From Bacteroidia bacterium (lineage in GTDB: Bacteria; Bacteroidota; Bacteroidia; Cytophagales; Cyclobacteriaceae): a stretch of 14,196 nt of DNA. Position 1 is the stretch's first letter; the number at the start of each line of letters is the position of its first letter. Location of the stretch: contig JAENVX010000158.1 in the NCBI GenBank assembly GCA_016650355.1, positions 1 through 14,196 of the forward strand. Reading direction: 5' to 3'. The position numbers were made by a program, and so were the translations under genes. Below the pieces are notes generated by a model. The model saw only the letters and a list, made by a program, of their open reading frames with translations, made no database searches and was not told the DNA's origin. Shown in pieces: positions 7,347 through 14,196 of this stretch.

Positions 7347-8575
7347 GGACTAGGGCTATCATATTATCGTCTTTATTCCTCAGCATGTCTGCCGTTGCTA
7401 TGCAAGCACAGGAGATCGATATCCTTATAAAAGATGGAAATGTTTTTGATCCAAAGAATAAAATAAATTCCAGGCTGGATGTTGCCATAGCCGATGGTAA
7501 AATAATTAAGGTTGCGGCAAACATTTCTACAGATAAAGCGAAGAAAGTAATTGATGCAGCAGGAATGTCCGTTTGTCCAGGATTGATTGATATCCACACA
7601 CATGTATTTGTCGGTAACAAACCAGATACTTTCGCAGATGGCGTTTTAAGTTTATCACCTGATGACTTTACATTTAAGTCTGGGGTTACTACGGTGGTTG
7701 ATGCAGGAACTTCAGGTTGGAGGAATTTCCCAACCTTCAAAGAGCAGGTCATCGACAGATCCAAAACACGCATCCTGGCGTTTTTGAATATCGCTGGAAC
7801 AGGGTTGAGTGGAAAGGCAACTCAAGAAGATATCAATGATATGGATGTTGATAAGGCATCAGAAGCCATTCAAAAATATCCGGAAATTATTGTGGGTATA
7901 AAAATTGGTCACTATGAGGGTGGCGAATGGACACCTTTTGATCGTGCATTAGCTTCCGCTAATAAATCTAACGTACCTCTTCTTGTAGAATGTCACTTGC
8001 CTCAATATTCTTTGGAAGACCAGTTGAACCGTATGCGTCCTGGAGATATCATCACTCATTCCTTCGAAAAGATTTCTGAACGTGCGTCTGTGATAGGTAA
8101 TGATGGCAAGGTTAGGCCATTTGTTAAAGAAGCTCAACAGAAAGGAATTTTATTTGATGTAGGACACGGTGGTGCGGGCTTTTGGTTCAGTGAAGCAATA
8201 CCAGCATTTCAGCAAGGACTACTGCCAAATTCCTTTGGCACTGATCTTCATCGCTTTAGCATGAATGCTGGCATGAAAGACGTGTTGAACCTGATGTCGA
8301 AGTACTTGGCAATGGGAATGTCAAAAGAAGATATTATTATGAGAGCTACCTGGTATGCCGCAAAATCTATAAAACGTGAAGATCTCGGAAATTTGAGTGA
8401 GGGTGCCCCAGCCGATATTGCCATACTCAGTTTGCGAGATGGAAATTTTGGCTTTATTGATGCAGGTGGGAATAAGATTGGGGGTCGTCAGAAATTTGAA
8501 GCTGAATTAACCATTCGAGCGGGCAAAATAGTGTGGGATCTGAATGGAATTTCAGCGCAGCTGTATTCGAAATAG
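7343..8575 (+). CDS. Exported amidohydrolase/deacetylase-family metallohydrolase (copy 2)
   Basis: This is a tandem paralogue of the preceding gene, aligning over its whole length with shared blocks such as FKSGVTTVVDAG, GWRNF, FDVGHGGAGF and LTIRAGKIVWDLNGISA. In the 410 residues counted from TTG, the metal-site candidates are His85 and His87 (GLIDIHTHVF), Lys187 (IIVGIKIGHY), His239 (GDIITHS) and Asp301 (GTDLHRF). The strand-5 position reads LLVECHLP, so Glu216 replaces the family His and His218 lies two residues on. The start is uncertain: TTG 7343 directly follows an in-frame TAA and gives a good signal peptide (RTRAIILSSLFLSM, cleavage near AMQA); the first in-frame ATG, at 7385, would truncate that signal. 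An ATG start at 7317 or 7320 would need one added base. The product is presumed periplasmic, with a deacetylase or esterase role. Divergence around the strand-5 loop suggests the two copies differ in substrate. Confidence 0.85.
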   Translation: MRTRAIILSSLFLSMSAVAMQAQEIDILIKDGNVFDPKNKINSRLDVAIADGKIIKVAANISTDKAKKVIDAAGMSVCPGLIDIHTHVFVGNKPDTFADGVLSLSPDDFTFKSGVTTVVDAGTSGWRNFPTFKEQVIDRSKTRILAFLNIAGTGLSGKATQEDINDMDVDKASEAIQKYPEIIVGIKIGHYEGGEWTPFDRALASANKSNVPLLVECHLPQYSLEDQLNRMRPGDIITHSFEKISERASVIGNDGKVRPFVKEAQQKGILFDVGHGGAGFWFSEAIPAFQQGLLPNSFGTDLHRFSMNAGMKDVLNLMSKYLAMGMSKEDIIMRATWYAAKSIKREDLGNLSEGAPADIAILSLRDGNFGFIDAGGNKIGGRQKFEAELTIRAGKIVWDLNGISAQLYSK

Positions 8576-8595
8576 TATTAAAATCAATATGTTCA

Positions 8596-10353
8596 ATGTC
8601 AAAGAATAATTTACTTCAAGCAGTTTTAATTTGTCTTGTCTTGGCAAATGTTATAAGATGCTCCAAGCCAATAGAATTACCTGCAAGCGATTCAGACAAT
8701 GGTGGCCTTTTTCTTCCAGGTAATTTTGAAGCTTTGGTCGTGGTCGATAGTATTGGGCGCACCAGGCACATTGCAGTAAATGCCAATGGAGATATTTATG
8801 TTCAATTAAATTATTCTCAAGACGGAAAAGGAACTATTGCGCTTCGTGATGTAGATCACGATGGAAAAGCTGACAGTATCGTTCACTTTGGTGACTATGT
8901 CGATAAAGGTCGAGGCGCTACCGGTGTAGCTATTCATAATGGATATCTCTACACCAGTACAAGAAAAATGATTTATAGAAATAAATTAAGAGAGGGGGAA
9001 TTGATCCCTTCAAGCGAGACCGAAATTGTACTTACTGACTTGGACGAAAATGTTGACAAGAATTGGCACACCACAAAACCAGTTGCCTTTGATAACAAAG
9101 GAAATATGTACGTTCCATTCGGTGCCCCTTCAGATGCATGTCAGGATATGAAAATGTATGGCCCAGTTGGTATTCCTGGAGGAAAAGGGTTGAATCCATG
9201 TCCCGAACTAGAGACACATGCAGGAATATGGAGGTTTGATGCAAATAAAATTGGATTAACTCAAGCTGATGGATTTAAATTTGCCACTGGCATTCGAAGT
9301 GTGGTGGGAATGGAGTGGAATCCTATGGACGAAAGTCTATATGCAGTGGGAAACGGAATTGATAATTTTCATACCATTTTCCCCGACCGCTATTCATCCT
9401 GGCAAGCAGCCGTACTTCCATCAGAGACACTTATGAAAGTGACGGAGGGAACAAACTATGGATGGCCCTATGCTTATTATGATCAGATACAGAAAAAGAA
9501 TGTTTTGCAACCAGGGTATGGAGGTGATGGGAATATCATTGGAAGAGCAAGTGAATTTGACGAGCCCGTTATCGGTTTCCCAGGACATTGGGCTCCAATG
9601 GATGTAATGTTTTATCACGGGAATCAGTTTCCAAAACGATATAACAACGGTGTCTTTGTCGCATTTCATGGCTCTACTGATCGTCCACCGTACCCGCAAG
9701 CTGGGTACATAGTATGTTTTGTTCCCTTTGATAATGAAGGAAAAGCAATTGGCGAATGGGAAGTTTTTGCGGATGGCTTTACTGGTGTTGATAAAGTTGT
9801 CAACACAAGTGATGCCGTTTATCGACCAATGGGGTTATCGGAAGGCTCGGATGGCTCGTTGTATATCAGCGAATCTGAAAAAGGAAAAATTTGGCGAGTG
9901 ATGTATAAAGGCAATAAAAATAAATTTGGAGAAACAGAATTAGCCTTAATGGAAAAAAGAAAATCCAGGGATTACATTCGCACACCAATCGAAGGCGTAG
10001 ATAACAGGCAGGAAGGTGATATGTTGAGCGGCAGAATACTGTATGAGTCTTATTGTGCCGCATGTCATCAAAGAGATGGAAAAGGAGATAATAATCGCTT
10101 CCCACCACTAGTGGACTCTGATTGGGTAACTGGAGATGAAACGCGCCTTATAGACATCGTCCTAAATGGCCGTCAGGGAGAAATTAAAGTTAATGGCAAA
10201 ACATACGATGGATTGATGCCACAGAACCAACACTTAGAAGATCTTGCTATTGCCTCGATTTTAACTTATGTCAGGAAAAGATTTGGCCATGAGTCTGCAC
10301 CCATTAGTGCTTTGAGGGTTGGCAAAATTCGAAGCACGCCAATCAAGAAATAA
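8596..10353 (+). CDS. PQQ sugar (sorbosone-type) dehydrogenase propeller fused to cytochrome c
   Basis: This is a periplasmic oxidoreductase combining a glucose/sorbosone dehydrogenase (GSDH-like) beta-propeller with a C-terminal monohaem cytochrome c. The open frame begins at 8533 inside the preceding gene, but ATG 8596 is preferred because it yields an export signal at once (SKNNLLQAVLICLVLANV) ending at Cys22, a possible lipoprotein cysteine with an atypical Arg before it. In the 585 residues the propeller covers about 35-440, with RHIAVNANGDIYV, NWHTTKPVAFDNKGN, FATGIRSVVGMEWN, TNYGWPYAYYD and FPGHWAPMDVMFY, positions that in relatives surround the PQQ site. The haem motif CAACH is at 487-491, with a likely Met541 axial ligand in GLMPQNQ. 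The enzyme would oxidise a sugar at C1 to a lactone (or an aldehyde to an acid) and pass electrons via its own haem to the respiratory chain. The lactonase immediately downstream fits a lactone product. The exact substrate and PQQ dependence are inferred. Confidence 0.85.
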   Translation: MSKNNLLQAVLICLVLANVIRCSKPIELPASDSDNGGLFLPGNFEALVVVDSIGRTRHIAVNANGDIYVQLNYSQDGKGTIALRDVDHDGKADSIVHFGDYVDKGRGATGVAIHNGYLYTSTRKMIYRNKLREGELIPSSETEIVLTDLDENVDKNWHTTKPVAFDNKGNMYVPFGAPSDACQDMKMYGPVGIPGGKGLNPCPELETHAGIWRFDANKIGLTQADGFKFATGIRSVVGMEWNPMDESLYAVGNGIDNFHTIFPDRYSSWQAAVLPSETLMKVTEGTNYGWPYAYYDQIQKKNVLQPGYGGDGNIIGRASEFDEPVIGFPGHWAPMDVMFYHGNQFPKRYNNGVFVAFHGSTDRPPYPQAGYIVCFVPFDNEGKAIGEWEVFADGFTGVDKVVNTSDAVYRPMGLSEGSDGSLYISESEKGKIWRVMYKGNKNKFGETELALMEKRKSRDYIRTPIEGVDNRQEGDMLSGRILYESYCAACHQRDGKGDNNRFPPLVDSDWVTGDETRLIDIVLNGRQGEIKVNGKTYDGLMPQNQHLEDLAIASILTYVRKRFGHESAPISALRVGKIRSTPIKK

Positions 10354-10397
10354 TTTCATATTTAAAATTGTAGCTTAATTTCATAAACAATACAACA

Positions 10398-11531
10398 ATG
10401 AAAACTTTAATTCTACTTTCGATGATGCTGTGCTTTTTATCCCTTGCGTACGGACAAATTTCAACGAACAAAAATTATAACCTCTTAATCGGTACCTATA
10501 CGAGCCCAGGCAAAAGCAATGGTATCTACGTATATACATTCAATGTTGAAACTGGAGATTTTAGTCACAAGTCAGAAGTGGGAGGCATTAAAAATCCATC
10601 CTTCCTTGCGATCAGCAACGATAGAAAGCACGTATATTCAGTAAGCGAAATCGGTGATCGAAAAGGAACTATCAGTGCCTTTGTCTTTGACGCCCCTTCT
10701 GGAAAACTTACTTTTTTAAATGGTGTAACTTCAGGTGGTGATGGTCCGTGCTATGTTTCTGTTGACAAAAAAAATAAATATGTTTTTGCAGGTAATTATA
10801 GTGGAGGTAGTTTATCTGCTATTCCTATTAACGCTGATGGCACTCTAAGTGAAGACATTCAATCTATTAAACACTTTGGGAGCAGCATAAACAGAGATCA
10901 GGACAAGGCACACGTTCACGCTACTGTCTTGTCACCAGATGACCGCTATCTGTTTGTTCCCGACTTAGGCACGGATAAAGTAAATATTTACAAAGTTGAT
11001 ATCAACCAATCCAAGCCATTAACTCCAGCGGAACCAGCTTTCGCTAAAGTAGAGACGGGCAGTGGTCCGCGACATTTTACATTTCATCCCAATGGAAAAT
11101 TCGCATATGTTATACAAGAAATTACAGGGCTGGTGACAGGGTATGATTATAAAGATGGTAAGCTCACGGAGAAGCAAACTGTTACCATGCCTTCTGCAGG
11201 ATTTACTGGAACAATCGATGCAGCCGATATTCATATTTCGCCTGATGGTAAATTTCTTTATGGATCTCTACGAGGAGATATTAATGAAATTGTTATTTAC
11301 GCAATTGACTCGAACGGAAAACTAGTATGTGCTGGGCGCAATTCTACAATGGGGACAGGACCACGTAATTTTGCAATTGACCCCGCTGGGAATTTTCTGT
11401 TGGTAGGTAATCAAAGAAGTGATGAGATTGTTATTTTTAAGAGGAACCAAAAGACCGGATTGCTTACGCCTACCGGAAAAAATATTTCAATAGGCGCACC
11501 GGTATGCTTAAAATTTGTTGCTGCTGATTGA
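10398..11531 (+). CDS. Secreted lactonase, 6-phosphogluconolactonase (YbhE/Pgl) family
   Basis: This is a seven-bladed beta-propeller of the lactonase family (Pfam Lactonase, YbhE type), which opens sugar lactones to aldonic acids. A clear Sec signal occupies 1 to about 20 (LILLSMMLCFLSLAYGQ). The repeats follow: LLIGTYTSPGKSNGIYVY, NPSFLAISNDRKHVYSVSE, GPCYVSVDKKNKYVFAGNYSGG, HVHATVLSPDDRYLFVPDLG, GPRHFTFHPNGKFAYVIQE, AADIHISPDGKFLYGSLRG and GPRNFAIDPAGNFLLVGNQ. The GPRHFTFHPNGK blade is characteristic. The length of 377 residues is usual once the signal is removed. Because it is secreted, its substrate is unlikely to be 6-phosphogluconolactone; an unphosphorylated lactone from the preceding dehydrogenase is more likely. 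It lies 44 bases after that gene and 46 before the Gfo/Idh gene. Confidence 0.88.
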   Translation: MKTLILLSMMLCFLSLAYGQISTNKNYNLLIGTYTSPGKSNGIYVYTFNVETGDFSHKSEVGGIKNPSFLAISNDRKHVYSVSEIGDRKGTISAFVFDAPSGKLTFLNGVTSGGDGPCYVSVDKKNKYVFAGNYSGGSLSAIPINADGTLSEDIQSIKHFGSSINRDQDKAHVHATVLSPDDRYLFVPDLGTDKVNIYKVDINQSKPLTPAEPAFAKVETGSGPRHFTFHPNGKFAYVIQEITGLVTGYDYKDGKLTEKQTVTMPSAGFTGTIDAADIHISPDGKFLYGSLRGDINEIVIYAIDSNGKLVCAGRNSTMGTGPRNFAIDPAGNFLLVGNQRSDEIVIFKRNQKTGLLTPTGKNISIGAPVCLKFVAAD

Positions 11532-11577
11532 GGACTAACACTTTTTTTTGACTGACGATCTACTATAAATTAATTAT

Positions 11578-12663
11578 ATGGCTGCTAAAGTAAATACGTT
11601 GCGTGTGCTCGTTGTAGGATGTGGAAACATGGGGTCGTCTCATGCCACGGCATATCATAATCTCGAGGGTTTCGAAATCTGTGGAATTGTTTCCTTAGGA
11701 AAAAGTAAGGAAGTGTTGAATGAGAAATTGGGAGGTGGCTACACACTTTTCAATGACATTGACAAGGCACTTGATAGTACTAAACCAGATGCCGTATGCA
11801 TCTCAACCTATCCGGATACTCATGAAAGCTATGCTATCAAAGCATTAGAGAGAGGATGCCATGTGTTTATTGAGAAGCCGTTGGCGGATTCTGTAAAAGG
11901 TGCAGAGCGTGTAGTGGCAGTGGCAAAAAAAGTGAATAAGAAATTAGTAGTTGGTTATATTTTGCGTCACCATCCTTCCTGGGAACGGTTTATTCAACTC
12001 TCGCACGAGCTTGGAAAACCATTGGTGATGCGAATGAATCTTAATCAACAAAGCCATGGGAGCATGTGGACACTTCATCGTAATCTTATGAATAGTCTAA
12101 GCCCAATTGTTGATTGCGGTGTACATTATATTGATGTCATGTGTCAGATGACGAGGAGCAAACCTGTTCAGGTTTATGCCATTGGCGCACGACTCACTGA
12201 AGAAATACCTGCGGGCAATTATAACTATGGTCAATTGCAAATACGATTCGAGGATGGATCTGTAGGATGGTATGAAGCAGGGTGGGGACCCATGATCAGT
12301 GAAACAGCTTTTTTCGTGAAGGATGTTATCGGACCAAAAGGTTCAGTATCTATCGTAGCAAAAGAGGCAGGTGGAAGTGGTAAGTCCGATTCTATTGAAT
12401 CACATACGAAAACAGAATCACTTCGATTCCATCATGCCGATCTTGATAAGAATGATCAGTTTTTGAAAGAAGATACCTGGATTAATTTAAAAGATGAACC
12501 AGGTCATCAGGAGTTATGTAATCGCGAGCAACTTTATTTTCTAAAATCTATTCGGGAAGATATTGACCTCAGTGACCATATGCGGGATGCAGTCAACAGT
12601 TTACGTATAGCATTTGCATGTGACGAGTCTGTGCGAACCGGAAAAGTTGTTTCGTTACTATAG
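11578..12663 (+). CDS. Gfo/Idh/MocA family NAD(P)-dependent oxidoreductase
   Basis: This is a cytoplasmic dehydrogenase of the Gfo/Idh/MocA family, which oxidises or reduces sugars, inositols and sugar acids with NAD(P). The 361-residue product has no export signal. A Rossmann domain carries the dinucleotide motif VVGCGNMGSSH (12-22), the PDAVCISTYPDTH strand-loop, and the EKP motif (99-101) whose lysine is part of the active site. The catalytic pair of the family is present in DCGVHYID (Asp179 and His183). The C-terminal alpha/beta domain is complete. It ends the plus-strand run and is the only member predicted to act in the cytoplasm, so it probably handles an imported product. A run of eight T (11542-11549) lies in the 46-base gap upstream, but no terminator hairpin precedes it, so continued transcription is assumed. 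Confidence 0.9.
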   Translation: MAAKVNTLRVLVVGCGNMGSSHATAYHNLEGFEICGIVSLGKSKEVLNEKLGGGYTLFNDIDKALDSTKPDAVCISTYPDTHESYAIKALERGCHVFIEKPLADSVKGAERVVAVAKKVNKKLVVGYILRHHPSWERFIQLSHELGKPLVMRMNLNQQSHGSMWTLHRNLMNSLSPIVDCGVHYIDVMCQMTRSKPVQVYAIGARLTEEIPAGNYNYGQLQIRFEDGSVGWYEAGWGPMISETAFFVKDVIGPKGSVSIVAKEAGGSGKSDSIESHTKTESLRFHHADLDKNDQFLKEDTWINLKDEPGHQELCNREQLYFLKSIREDIDLSDHMRDAVNSLRIAFACDESVRTGKVVSLL

Positions 12664-12770
12664 TCTTTGCCGGATCAAAGCGAATGTATCTGCCGTCCTG
12701 AATATTATTAGCCGAGTTGTCAGCAGGCATAAAAAATCTCATTATCAAAGGTGACCAATATGGAACCACT
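12664..12770. other. Convergent intergenic gap
   Basis: This gap lies between the stop codons of two convergent genes. No GC-rich hairpin followed by a T run was found on either strand. The minus strand is open through it and into the Gfo/Idh gene, giving a 62-residue reading of no recognised family that overlaps coding sequence on both sides, so it is not called a gene. Confidence 0.4.
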
Positions 12771-13934
12771 TTAAATAACACACTCTTCGAGAAAGGCAGG
12801 TTGATACCCGTTGTCGACTGCCCATTTGACTGCCGTTAAAACTTTTTCACGGTAATCAGGCTGATAGGCTTCATAGGATGGATAAAAATATTGTTCATGG
12901 ATCATCAGTTCAATAAATTCTGATCTGCGAGGATTTTTCTTTATGTCATCCAACAAGGGAATAATTTGTTCAACTTTAAACAAATTAATAACCTGAGCAA
13001 TCCTGACAAATGTTATGCCCTCTTTATTGTCTCGCCATATTGAGCGGTTAGTAAGATGTCGTCTTTGTTCAACGTTCAAGTAGTAGGAAACGGGGGAATC
13101 GTCATTATCAACGTTAAAGTATCCCACCTGGGTAGTATAGCCTTCATCGCGTAATGCCCTGCTGCCTTCCACTTTAGCTTCCCCCCAGTGAAGTGTGGTA
13201 ACCGAACCAGTTAGTTCCGTTCCCGCAAACCTGTGAATTTCATTTATTACTTTTTCACAATCTCTTTTTACTTCATCATAACTAGCCTTAAGATAAGGGC
13301 GGTCTGGCATTTCCTGCAGGGCATGAAAGCTTAGTCTTAACCATTTTGCGTTTGCTATCCATTCATTTTTGTATTGCGTTGTCAATTGCGAAAGATTGAA
13401 GCCTTCTGTCTGGTAGAATATATTGATATGTATTTTGGTTCCATACGTATCATTAACTTGTTTAAGGAAATTGAGATAGGGGTTTTCAAAAATCGACTTG
13501 TATTTTTCTGAGTTAACGGCCAAGTCTTTCAGAAACCAGATATTGTCATCTAAAGAGAGTCTGTATTTACCGGTGAAATTTTTCAGCCAGAATATCGTGA
13601 TGCTTTGTTTCTGACCAGAGTTCCTTTCCACCGCTTCAATCACATTTTTATAATCTTTCAGCAACACGTCTGTCAAAAACAGGCCATCAACATACTTTGC
13701 GTCAATGCCATTTACCTGTATTACACTGCTTGAAGCAGCTTTGATCTTAATGGTGGTTAGCAAATGGCCATTGACCAAAGTTCCATCGTTCATGGCATTT
13801 AACATATCTCCATCAATAGGACTGGAAAAGGTGAATCCCTGTTCTTCAGCCTTAGAGGTTAATGCTCTTGCCATTAGCACGGCACCACTAGCTGCCCCGG
13901 CAATTTTTATAAAGTTCCTACGTTTTATTTTCAT
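12771..13934 (-). CDS. Tat-exported protein with polysaccharide-deacetylase-like barrel, uncharacterised
   Basis: Start ATG 13934 is chosen over an in-frame ATG at 13982 because it places the twin-arginine motif (KRRNFIK, 4-10) at the N-terminus, followed by a hydrophobic stretch IAGAASGAVLMA; this gives 387 residues. After the signal, residues about 32-115 look like a small beta-sandwich (PIDGDMLNAMNDG, VQVNG-type strands, ending ITIFWLKN). The remainder resembles a NodB-like (polysaccharide deacetylase) barrel: Asp129-Asp130 in SLDDNIWFL, His204 in RLSFHALQE, His249 in TTLHWGEA and His346 in MIHEQYF are candidate metal or catalytic residues. The resemblance comes from motif layout, not a proven match, and the canonical TFDDGP motif is altered to SLDDN. 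It lies downstream of the sugar dehydrogenase fragment on the same strand (gap 95 bases), suggesting a role in exported carbohydrate processing. Confidence 0.65.
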   Translation of the reverse strand: MKIKRRNFIKIAGAASGAVLMARALTSKAEEQGFTFSSPIDGDMLNAMNDGTLVNGHLLTTIKIKAASSSVIQVNGIDAKYVDGLFLTDVLLKDYKNVIEAVERNSGQKQSITIFWLKNFTGKYRLSLDDNIWFLKDLAVNSEKYKSIFENPYLNFLKQVNDTYGTKIHINIFYQTEGFNLSQLTTQYKNEWIANAKWLRLSFHALQEMPDRPYLKASYDEVKRDCEKVINEIHRFAGTELTGSVTTLHWGEAKVEGSRALRDEGYTTQVGYFNVDNDDSPVSYYLNVEQRRHLTNRSIWRDNKEGITFVRIAQVINLFKVEQIIPLLDDIKKNPRRSEFIELMIHEQYFYPSYEAYQPDYREKVLTAVKWAVDNGYQPAFLEECVI

Positions 13935-14029
13935 ATTGTAATCTGCTACTGTTTTAACTTTATTGCCATTAGCATTCGACAATCTTTCACAATTCTTTCA
14001 ATGCCTAGTACGGATGATAACTATAGCGA
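13935..14029. other. Intergenic spacer between two minus-strand genes
   Basis: This spacer separates the truncated sugar dehydrogenase from the Tat-exported protein. The downstream frame stays open back to an ATG at 13982, so the extra 16 residues could in principle be translated, but they would bury the Tat motif inside the chain. I see no recognisable promoter or terminator. Confidence 0.35.
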
Positions 14030-14196
14030 TTAACCAGGGCGAAGCCTTATGATCATGCCGCCATCCACGGCAAGGTAAAGAAATCCATCGGGTCCTTGTT
14101 TAACATAACGTACTCTCCATTTTTGATCCTGCAATATTCGCTCTTCGTGAATGACTTTGTTCTCCTGAAGTTCAAGCCGGTTTAGATGTGTCAAGA
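14030..14196 (-). CDS. PQQ-dependent aldose sugar dehydrogenase, C-terminal fragment (cut by window edge)
   Basis: The minus strand is open from the window edge to the TAA at 14030-14032 and encodes 54 residues plus two unread bases at the edge. The end of the chain reads RVRYVKQGPDGFLYLAVDGG followed by MIIRLRPG. This matches the last blade of soluble PQQ-dependent glucose/aldose sugar dehydrogenases (YliI-type), whose C-termini carry the RVRDVRQGPDGxLYxLTD...RLxP pattern. The start, signal peptide and PQQ site are outside the window. It is the second sugar-dehydrogenase-type propeller in the region, on the opposite strand from the cytochrome-fused one, and upstream of the Tat-exported gene in the same direction. 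Confidence 0.75.
   Translation of the reverse strand, partial: LTHLNRLELQENKVIHEERILQDQKWRVRYVKQGPDGFLYLAVDGGMIIRLRPG

Noticed and set aside
6049..8575. Dihydroorotase annotation for the two amidohydrolases
   Set aside because: They carry signal peptides, no pyrimidine genes are nearby, and the COG3964 group is known to be mis-annotated this way.
8533..8595. Upstream ATG for the sugar dehydrogenase
   Set aside because: It lies inside the preceding gene and would place 21 charged and polar residues before the export signal; ATG 8596 gives a normal signal peptide.
12593..12781. 62-residue minus-strand reading across the convergent gap
   Set aside because: It overlaps the 3' ends of two well-supported genes, matches no family I recognise, and over half of it is antisense to the Gfo/Idh gene.

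Overview
The window looks like a chromosomal segment from a member of the Bacteroidota, probably Cytophagales-like. The pointers are AT-rich intergenic spacers, almost no Shine-Dalgarno sequences, a CysRS close in sequence to Bacteroidota CysRS, and an abundance of exported catabolic enzymes with Tat or Sec signals. This is a family-level impression from protein sequence, not a database result. No rRNA, tRNA, CRISPR array, transposase or integrase is visible.

Left block (about 115-4268, all on the minus strand, read right to left): cysS (cysteinyl-tRNA synthetase), matB (malonyl-CoA synthetase), madL and madM (two-subunit malonate transporter). Gaps are 10, 1 and 4 bases, so this is one tight unit that would import malonate and activate it to malonyl-CoA, placed downstream of a housekeeping gene. 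madM is interrupted by a single-base frame change near 517-533.

Central block (4405-12663, plus strand, six genes with gaps of 18-46 bases, probably one operon): a Tat-exported SelA/DgaE-like PLP enzyme with an extra C-terminal beta domain; two tandem paralogous exported metallohydrolases of the amidohydrolase superfamily (COG3964-like); a secreted or lipid-anchored sugar-dehydrogenase beta-propeller fused to cytochrome c; a secreted 6-phosphogluconolactonase-family lactonase; and a cytoplasmic Gfo/Idh/MocA oxidoreductase. The first five products carry export signals. Their chemistry (oxidation to a lactone, lactone opening, N-deacetylation of a D-amino acid, PLP-dependent loss of ammonia) can be ordered into a hypothetical periplasmic route that would turn an N-acetylated hexosamine such as GlcNAc into a 2-keto-3-deoxy sugar acid without phosphorylation. 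That pathway is inference; the families are what the sequence shows.

Right block (12771-14196, minus strand, convergent with the central operon): a Tat-exported protein with a polysaccharide-deacetylase-like barrel, preceded by the C-terminal 54 residues of a PQQ-dependent aldose sugar dehydrogenase cut by the window edge.

Two places show a one-base frame oddity: inside madM, and at the start of the second amidohydrolase. Both could be missing bases in short homopolymer runs (real mutation or sequencing error), but the madM site also has a canonical slippery heptamer, and the amidohydrolase start has a nine-codon mini-ORF overlapping both neighbours.
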